Shown in pieces: positions 57,350-64,000 of a stretch of 64,000 nt of DNA (its first letter is position 1; each line of letters opens with the position of its first letter). Origin of the DNA: Salminus brasiliensis (taxonomy: Eukaryota > Chordata > Actinopteri > Characiformes > Bryconidae); NCBI RefSeq assembly GCF_030463535.1, contig NC_132892.1, forward strand, positions 34,792,138-34,856,137, read 5' to 3'. The position numbers were made by a program, and so were the translations under genes. The notes under the pieces are model-generated. The model did not search any database and was not told where the DNA came from. It saw only the letters and a program-made list of their open reading frames with translations.

Positions 57350-60315
57350 TCTTTGGGATATTACTTTGGGTAGTGTCAGATTTTTGGGATATTACTTTGG
57401 GTAGTGTCAGATTTTTGGGATATTACTTTGGGTAGTGTCAGATTTTTGGGTTATTACTTTGGGTAGTACCAGATTTTTAGTAGTGTCAGATTTAGTAGTG
57501 TCAGATTTTTGGGTTAATACTTTGGGTAGTGTCAGATTTTGGGCTATTACTTTGGGTAGTGCCAGATTTGTGGGCTATTACTTTGGGTAGTGTCAGATTT
57601 TTGGGCAATTACTTTGGGTAGTGTCAGATTTGTGGGCTATTACTTAGGGTAGTGTCAGATTTTTAGTAGTATCAGATTTTTGGGATATTACTTTGGGTAG
57701 TGTCAGTTTTTTGGGTTAATACTTTGGGTAGTGTCAGATTTGTGGGCTATTACTTTGGGTAGTATCAGATTTTTGGGATATTACTTTGGGTAGTGTCAGT
57801 TTTTTGGGTTATTACTTTGGGTAGTGTCAGTTTTTTGGGTTAATACTTTGGGTAGTGTCAGTTTTTTGTGCTATTACTTTGGGTAGTGTCAGATTTATGG
57901 GCTATTACTTTGGGTAGTGTCAGTTTTTTGGGTTAATACTTTGGGTAGTGTCAGTTTTTTGGGGCTATTACTTTGGGTAGTGTCAGTTTTTTGGGCTATT
58001 ACTTTGGGTAGTGTCAGATTTGTGGGCTATTACTTTGGGTAGTGTCAGATTTTTGGGCTATTACTTTGGGTAGTGTCAGATTTGTGGGCTATTACTTAGG
58101 GTAGTGTCAGATTTTTAGTAGTGTCAGATTTAGTAGTATCAGATTTTTGGGATATTACTTTGGGTAGTGTCAGTTTTTTGGGTTAATACTTTGGGTAGTG
58201 TCAGTTTTTTGGGGCTATTACTTTGGGTAGTGTCAGATTTGTGGGCTATTACTTTGGGTAGTGTCAGTTTTTTGGGCTATTACTTTGGGTAGTGTCAGAT
58301 TTTTGGGTTAATACTTTGGGTAGTGTCAGATTTTTGGGCTATAACTTTGGGTAGTGTCAGATTTTTGGGCTATTACTTTGGGTAGTGTCAGTTTTTTGGG
58401 TTAATACTTTGGGTAGTGTCAGATTTTGGGCTATTACTTTGGGTAGTGTCAGTTTTTTGGGTTATTACTTTGGGTAGTGTCAGTTTTTTGGGTTAATACT
58501 TTGGGTAGTGTCAGTTTTTTGGGCTATTACTTTGGGTAGTGTCAGATTTGTGGGCTATTACTTTGGGTAGTGTCAGATTTTTGGGCTATTACTTTGGGTA
58601 GTGTCAGTTTTTTGGGTTAATACTTTGGGTAGTGTCAGTTTTTTGTGCTATTACTTTGGGTAGTGTCAGATTTGTGGGCTATTACTTTGGGTAGTGTCAG
58701 TTTTTTGGGCTATTACTTTGGGTAGTGTCAGATTTGTGGGCTATTACTTTGGGTAGTGTCAGATTTGTGGGCTATTACTTTGGGTAGTGTCAGATTTGTG
58801 GGCTATTACTTTGGGTAGTGTCAGATTTGTGGGCTATCACATTGGGTAGTGTCAGTTTTTTGGGCTATTACTTTGGGTAGTGTCAGATTTTTGGGTTAAT
58901 ACTTTGGGTAGTGTCAGATTTTTGGGCTATTACTTTGGGTAGTGTCAGATTTGTGGGCTATCACATTGGGTAGTGTCAGTTTTTTGGGCTATTACTTTGG
59001 GTAGTGTCAGTTTTTTGGGTTATTACTTTGGGTAGTGTCAGATTTTTGGGCTATTACTTTGGGTAGTGTCAGATTTTTGGGCTATTACTTTGGGTAGTGT
59101 CAGATTTTTGGGTTAATACTTTGGGTAGTGTCAGATTTTTGGGTTATTACTTTGGGTAGTGTCAGATTTTTGGGTTAATACTTTGGGTAGTGTCAGATTT
59201 TTGGGTTAATACTTTGGGTAGTGTCAGATTTTTGGGTTATTACTTTGGGTAGTGTCAGATTTTTGGGTTAATACTTTGGGTAGTGTCAGATTTTTGGGCT
59301 ATTACTTTGGGTAGTGTCAGATTTTTGGGGTATTACTTTGGGTAGTGTCAGATTTGTGGGCTATTACTTTGGGTAGTGTCAGTTTTTTGGGTTAATACTT
59401 TGGGTAGTGTCAGATTTGTGGGCTATTACTTTGAGTAGTGTCAGATTTGTGGGCTATTACTTTGGGTAGTGTCAGATTTTTGGGGTATTACTTTGGGTAG
59501 TGTCAGATTTGTGGGCTATTACTTTGGGTAGTGTCAGATTTTTGGGGTATTACTTTGGGTAGTGTCAGATTTGTGGGCTATTACTTTGGGTAGTGTCAGT
59601 TTTTTGGGTTAATACTTTGGGTAGTGTCAGATTTGTGGGCTATTACTTTGGGTAGTGTCAGATTTGTGGGCTATTACTTTGGGTAGTGTCAGTTTTTTGG
59701 GTTAATACTTTGGGTAGTGTCAGATTTGTGGGCTATTACTTTGGGTAGTGTCAGTTTTTTGGGTTAATACTTTGGGTAGTGTCAGTTTTTTGGGCTATTA
59801 CTTTGGGTAGTGTCAGATTTGTGGGCTATTACTTTGGGTAGTGTCAGATTTTTGGGATATTACTTTGGGTAGTGTCAGATTTTTGAGTTATTACTTTGGG
59901 TAGTGTCAGATTTTTGGGTTATTACTTTGGGTAGTACCAGATTTTTAGTAGTGTCAGATTTAGTAGTGTCAGATTTTTGGGTTAATACTTTGGGTAGTGT
60001 CAGTTTTTTGGGCTATAACTTTGGGTAGTGTCAGATTTTGGGCTATTACTTTGGGTAGTGCCAGATTTTTGGGTTATTACTTTGGGTAGTGTCAGATTTT
60101 TGGGTTAATACTTTGGGTAGTGTCAGATTTTTGGGTTAATACTTTGGGTAGTGTCAGTTTTTTGGGCTATAACTTTGGGTAGTGTCAGATTTTGGGCTAT
60201 TACTTTGGGTAGTGTCAGTTTTTTGGGCTATAACTTTGGGTAGTGCCAGATTTTTGGGCTATTACTTTGGGTAGTGTCAGATTTTTGGGATATTACTTTG
60301 GGTAGTGCCAGTTTT
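57350..60315 (+). repeat. 31 bp minisatellite between pin1 and the FReD gene
   Basis: About 95 copies of GGGCTATTACTTTGGGTAGT followed by GTCAGATTTTT. Variants are GTTAATAC, GATATTAC, AGATTTGT and AGTTTTTT. Short deleted units (TTTAGTAGTGTCAGA) recur at 57477, 57660, 58110 and 59945. It degrades at both ends. Confidence 0.96.
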
Positions 60316-60839
60316 TCTTGTAGTCTTGGTAGTGCTGGTCTTCAGTGTGCTCAATCTTTGTAGTGCCAGTTTTTATTTTTCTTAGTCTTGGTAGTATCAG
60401 TTTATGCTTCTTTTCATTAGTGGAAGGAGGTTTCAATATGGAAGCAGGTTGCGGTCAACAGTTCTTTTGTGTGTATTTTTGGAGTTTATCTGTTTATTAT
60501 TATTTGCCATTTTAGCAAAGATAAACTATTGTCCATTTTAAGTGGTTTCTAAAGTGAGGTTATTTTTCGGTTTAGAGAAAGTGGGGGAAAAAAACTAACA
60601 CACTCTTCCTCATGAATTTCAGAAGATCAGATCACCACTGCAGGGTGTATCCTGATGCTGGGTGTCAGTTTCAGTAAATCATAATACGGATTGATGTCCT
60701 GGCATCTTATTAACCACATTTTTTTGTGGTCTGGTCCACCTGGCTGTTCTCCAAAAAGTGACATTTCTAGAGGACATGAGAACATTTAAAAGACAGCTTG
60801 AGTTCATCACTTTAACGACACAGCCGACCGAGGCAAGCT

Positions 60840-60884
60840 CTGGACAGAGTAGCGACAGACTCTGCAAACCTCTGCTCAGCGAAG
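60840..60884 (+). other. Possible non-coding first exon of the FReD gene
   Basis: Ends GCGAAG|GTGAGT, a strong donor, 230 bases before the ATG-bearing exon. The 5' end is not visible; the left limit is arbitrary. Confidence 0.35.
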
Positions 60885-61123
60885 GTGAGTTTTATAGGAC
60901 TTGATAATATGATACGTGATAATATTTATATTTAACATTGTTAATAATAGCAGCTGACAGTCTTATTCAATAATTAGGCCTGTGTATTTAATAACATTTT
61001 AAATATGTAACTGCATTTATAGATTTGTCGTGAATTTTCTGGCATGAAAAAAACTTAAAATGTTTGCTAAATGTTTACTTTCATTTCTTATTTTCTACAT
61101 TTCTACATAATCAAGGCTCTACA

Positions 61124-61129
61124 ATGATG
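61124..61129 (+). CDS. FReD gene, first coding bases (Met-Met)
   Basis: ATGATG followed by donor GTGAGG. The exon begins at about 61116 after ATCAAG. A six-base coding part is short but typical of this family's signal-peptide split, and exon 61224 has no suitable ATG of its own before the hydrophobic stretch. Confidence 0.65.
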
Positions 61130-62940
61130 GTGAGGTCATACTCATTCATAATAAGCGACTGTTAATTAGTCTGACAGTTTCTGTTATTAAATACATAACA
61201 TTACCCACTTCCTCCTGTCTCAGCTCCTTCTGTTTCTAGTGCTCCCCCTAGTGGTGGAGTCAGCTCCTACTTCCAGTGACTTTCTGCCTCTGGACTGTGA
61301 AGACATTTATAACAATGTCTCAGTGAACACTGGTGTCTACACCATCTACCCAGGAGGACCCAATAAACCAGTGCAGGTTTACTGTGACATGGGATGTGAT
61401 GAAGACCGTGGGAGGTGGACTGTGAGTGGAAAAGCTTAAGACTGAATAAACCTGATAAACAATGATGTAATCTCTCATAATAGTGTTTCTTAATCCCACC
61501 TCCAGGGATTTCTACACACTATCACACTATCACCTGTCTCTCTTAGGTGTTTCAGAGGAGAATGGATGGCAGTGTGAATTTCTACAGGTCTTGGGAGGAG
61601 TACAAGAATGGCTTTGGGAATGCAAGCACTGAATACTGGCTGGGTGAATGAGTGGCATTTTGTAAATAAAAGATTAGGTTTGGGTGAATAAGTTAGGGGA
61701 AATTTTGAATGAGCTATGTGTGTAACTATGCTTTTTCTGAGGCTTCCAGCAGAGATAAAAGAAAATAGGCCCATATCTAACATTACTTTCATATGTCTTC
61801 ATATAGAAATTTAGCAAATGGTCATCTTACTCCTTTGTTTGTATTCCTTTGATTTTATCTTTGTCGAGACTTCGTTTAGACTGGATTAGTTTAGACTGGA
61901 ATCGATCAGACTGGATTAGTTTAGACTGGATTAGTTTAGACTGGAATCGATCAGACTGGATTAGTTTAGACTGGATTAGTTTAGACTGGAATCAATCAGA
62001 CTGCATTGGTTAAGACTGGATTAGTTTAGACTGGATTAGTTTAGACTGGAATCGATCAGACTGCATTGGTTAAGACTGGATTAGTTTAGACTGGGTCGGA
62101 CTGGCCTGGAATGGACTGGATATGGTCTGACTAGACTAGACTGTCTGTGATCAAGACTAAGCTGTGCCCGTGTATGATCTTCTGTCTGCACATGAATAAA
62201 CTCCAATGCTAAAGATCCAGTCTCCTGACTCCTGAATCTGCTGTAACCCAGATTTCTAACAGAGGGAATAAAACTTTGAGTTTTATTAGCATGCTAACAT
62301 GAGACTATAATCATCTTAATCAGGAATAAAGTAATAGATTTAAAGCATTACACAATATAAATACACATAAGAGATACCAGGAAACTGACCGTGTTAAATG
62401 TCCTTCTATGAACGACAGGTCTGCAGAACATCTTCCTGATCACCTCTAGGGGGAAGTATGAGCTGAGGGTTTACATGGAGGATTTTGAGAAAGGGAGTGT
62501 GTACGCCCATTATAACTCATTCTACATCGACTCTGAGACCTACAGGTACAAGCTGCGCATCTCTGGCTTCATCAATGGAGGGGCAGGTGAGTGATTTTTT
62601 TGAACATGGTCTGCAGTAGATTTGGCTGTTCTTTAAACATCTTCTATAGAATGACGTGACTTTATAAAATGCAGAGACTGAAAGCATAAGATCTTTTCCA
62701 GGGGAGTCTTTATTCTATCACAATGAAAGGGAGTTTGCGACTTATGACCGAGACACCAACGGCTGTGCAGTGAGCAATTCTGGAGGCTACTGGTTCAACA
62801 ACTGCCTCGTATCCAACACCAATGGCCTGTACAAGTGGGCACCTTCAGCTCCACAAAATGCAGCAGTTGTTTGGTGCAACTGGAAAGGCTGCAACTACTC
62901 TCTGAAGACCATAGTGATGAAGATCAGACGAGCAGCTTAA
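61124..62940 (+). CDS. Secreted fibrinogen-related protein, MFAP4-like, complete
   Basis: Probable extracellular protein with a single fibrinogen-related domain, like microfibril-associated glycoprotein 4 or ficolin-type lectins. Coding exons 61124-61129, 61224-61421, 61547-61643, 62419-62586 and 62702-62940 give 708 nt, 235 residues plus TAA. Residues 1-16 are a hydrophobic signal peptide ([16 protein letters not shown]). The domain starts at [11 protein letters not shown] (about residue 23) and shows [46 protein letters not shown] and the final [12 protein letters not shown]. Oddities: DRDTNG where calcium-binding relatives have DRDND, extra cysteines at 60, 215 and 220, and a shortened loop after Cys178. 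Fish carry many tandem copies of such genes. The exact orthology is not clear, so no symbol is given. Confidence 0.85.
61224..61421 (+). CDS. FReD gene exon (signal peptide, start of domain)
   Basis: 66 codons from [14 protein letters not shown] to DEDRGRWT. Acceptor CCTGTCTCAG, donor ACT|GTGAGT. Confidence 0.87.
61547..61643 (+). CDS. FReD gene exon (VFQRR motif)
   Basis: Reads [20 protein letters not shown] and on through [12 protein letters not shown]. Acceptor CTCTCTTAG, donor G|GTGAAT. Confidence 0.88.
61868..62110 (+). repeat. AGACTGGATTAGTTT repeat (FReD gene intron)
   Basis: 15-bp units, some replaced by AGACTGGAATCGATC, about 16 copies, in the intron before the 62419 exon. Confidence 0.92.
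62419..62586 (+). CDS. FReD gene exon (domain core)
   Basis: Reads [20 protein letters not shown] and on through [15 protein letters not shown]. Acceptor AACGACAG, donor G|GTGAGT. Confidence 0.88.
62702..62940 (+). CDS. FReD gene last exon (P domain, stop)
   Basis: Reads [20 protein letters not shown] and on to [15 protein letters not shown] then TAA. Acceptor TTTTCCAG. Confidence 0.87.
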
Positions 62941-63166
62941 GAGCAGGTCTGCAGCTCAAGATTTATAATGATAAATATTCTATAGATTAGAATTTCCTGC
63001 AATCTGTTTAATCAGTAACCTTTTAGGTCATTGCCGAGATGTTTATAAAAACATGCACAGAATTAATCTATGCATCTTCAGACAACTGATATTTTGTAAT
63101 CCTGTTTGTGGTGATTTATAATGTTATACATTTTTGGGGATTATTTTTCCTTTTCCTATCAAAAGC

Positions 63167-63172
63167 ATTAAA
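63167..63172 (+). terminator. Possible polyadenylation signal of the FReD gene (ATTAAA)
   Basis: ATTAAA about 230 bases after the stop codon, the nearest candidate. Confidence 0.4.
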
Positions 63173-63416
63173 AAATGATGATTAACTTTGTTGAACTGAC
63201 TAATTCATTCACTATGATTTATAAGTGTGATCAGAACAGATTTTGGTAATAATAATTTAAAATAGTCTCAGTTATGAAGCACAGACTGGGGATTAGTCGG
63301 AACACACCTGCAGATTGCAAACACATACAATATACACAATCATGTTACATTAGACACATTTAAGACAAACAGGACATTTGGGCAAAAACTGGGGAAAAGA
63401 AAGGAAACTAAGGGAA

Positions 63417-64000
63417 GAATTGTTGGTACCCCTCGGTTAATGAAAGAAAACCCGACACCCTTGGGTAACTGTTCCTCACCGCAGACGCCCTCTGCTGGTA
63501 GGTGGCGGCAGACACTGACCCCTTACAGGTACACACATGGACAAAATTGTTGGTACCCTGCGGTTAATGAAAGAAAAACCCACAGTGGTCACAGAAATAA
63601 CTTGAATCTGACAAAAGTAATAATAAATAAAAATTCTATGAAAATTAACCAATGAAAGTCAAACATTGCTTTTCAACCATGCTTCAACAGAATTAAAAAA
63701 AAAATTAAACTCATGAAACAGGTCTGGACAGAAATGATGGTTCCCATAACTTGATTATATATTTTGTTGCACAACCTTTTGAGGCAATCACTGCAATCAA
63801 ACGATTCCTGTAACTGTCAATGAGACTTCTGCACCTCTCAGCAGGTATTTTGGTCCACTCCTCATAAGCAAATTGCTCCAGTTGTCTCAGGTTTGAAGGA
63901 AGCCTTTTCCAGACAGCATGTTTCAGCTCCTTCCAAAGATGCTCAATAGGATTTAGGTCAGGGCTCATAGAAGGCCACTTCAGAAAAGTCCTCTTAGCCA
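63417..64000 (-). mobile_element. Tc1-like element, partial, with a repeated terminal sequence
   Basis: The terminal sequence GGTTAATGAAAGAAAA occurs twice in the same orientation, near 63436 and 63562, each preceded by TTGTTGGTACCC. They are separated by about 90 bp of unrelated sequence. The second copy leads directly into the transposase 3' end. The outer copy is probably a fragment of another insertion or a shifted terminal duplication. Confidence 0.65.
63711..64000 (-). CDS. Tc1-like transposase, C-terminal part, cut by window edge
   Basis: The frame is open from the right edge to a stop at 63711. It reads [20 protein letters not shown], with the Glu of the DDE triad, then EQFAYEEWTKIPAERCRSLI and on through NRLIAVIASKGCATKY. 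It differs clearly from the element at 28672. About 97 residues are visible; whether the rest is intact lies outside the window. Confidence 0.85.
   Translation of the reverse strand, partial: AKRTFLKWPSMSPDLNPIEHLWKELKHAVWKRLPSNLRQLEQFAYEEWTKIPAERCRSLIDSYRNRLIAVIASKGCATKYIIKLWEPSFLSRPVS

Overview
The window is nuclear DNA of a ray-finned fish. Spliced genes with GT-AG introns, very long (TG)n/(CA)n tracts, Tc1-like transposons and small teleost-type DNA elements all point that way. The dispersed repeats (the small element reading GGACAAAAGTATTGGGACA, and the unit in the last pin1 intron) resemble ones common in otophysan fish (characins, catfish and relatives). That placement comes from memory and is tentative.

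Four host genes can be read exon by exon. (1) vav1, + strand, 3113-41186: 26 coding exons (numbered 2-27 as in mammals) join into one unbroken frame of 774 codons plus stop. They cover the rest of the CH domain, acidic tyrosine region, DH, PH, C1, SH3, SH2 and SH3; exon 1 lies left of the window. (2) ubl5, - strand, 46682-44777: four coding exons give a complete 73-residue ubiquitin-like protein. (3) pin1, + strand, 51016-55474: four exons give a complete 158-residue WW plus parvulin prolyl isomerase. (4) A secreted fibrinogen-domain protein of MFAP4 type, + strand, 61124-62940: five coding exons, 235 residues. In human, UBL5 and PIN1 are near neighbours on 19p13.2 and VAV1 lies on the same chromosome arm, so the order looks like old conserved synteny. 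The genes do not form one pathway: vav1 is an immune-receptor signalling GEF, ubl5 a splicing-associated ubiquitin-like protein, pin1 a phospho-Ser/Thr-Pro isomerase, and the FReD protein a probable extracellular lectin or matrix protein.

Most of the window is tandem repeat, nearly all of it in introns or between genes. Arrays have units of 36 bp (394-3060), 11-12 bp G-rich (4340-5149), TCATCCATT-type (6855-8520), 60/61 bp satellite with higher-order structure (13489-19537), 26 bp (24057-24955), 73 bp (26160-27126), ATCC-type (30290-32870), 15 bp (34935-35590), 34 bp (35935-37515), 12 bp (39299-39550), GATA/GACA (46901-48222), 58 bp AT-rich (49675-50870) and 31 bp (57350-60315). Many long ORFs here are only repeat units whose length is a multiple of three.

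Mobile DNA: a Tc1-like element with a full-length 340-residue DD34E transposase and both terminal repeats (28672-30285); part of a second Tc1-like element at the right edge; an internally deleted Tc1-like relic in pin1 intron 2; eight copies of one small element; a nested insertion in vav1 intron 25; and other terminal-repeat elements. The most interesting signals are short vav1 introns with (AC)n at the 5' end and (TG)n at the 3' end, which can fold so that the splice sites meet; acceptors built on (TG)n or on minisatellites; the higher-order, palindrome-bearing satellite with an outlying single copy of its unit; and a near-exact copy of vav1 intron 26 downstream of the gene.
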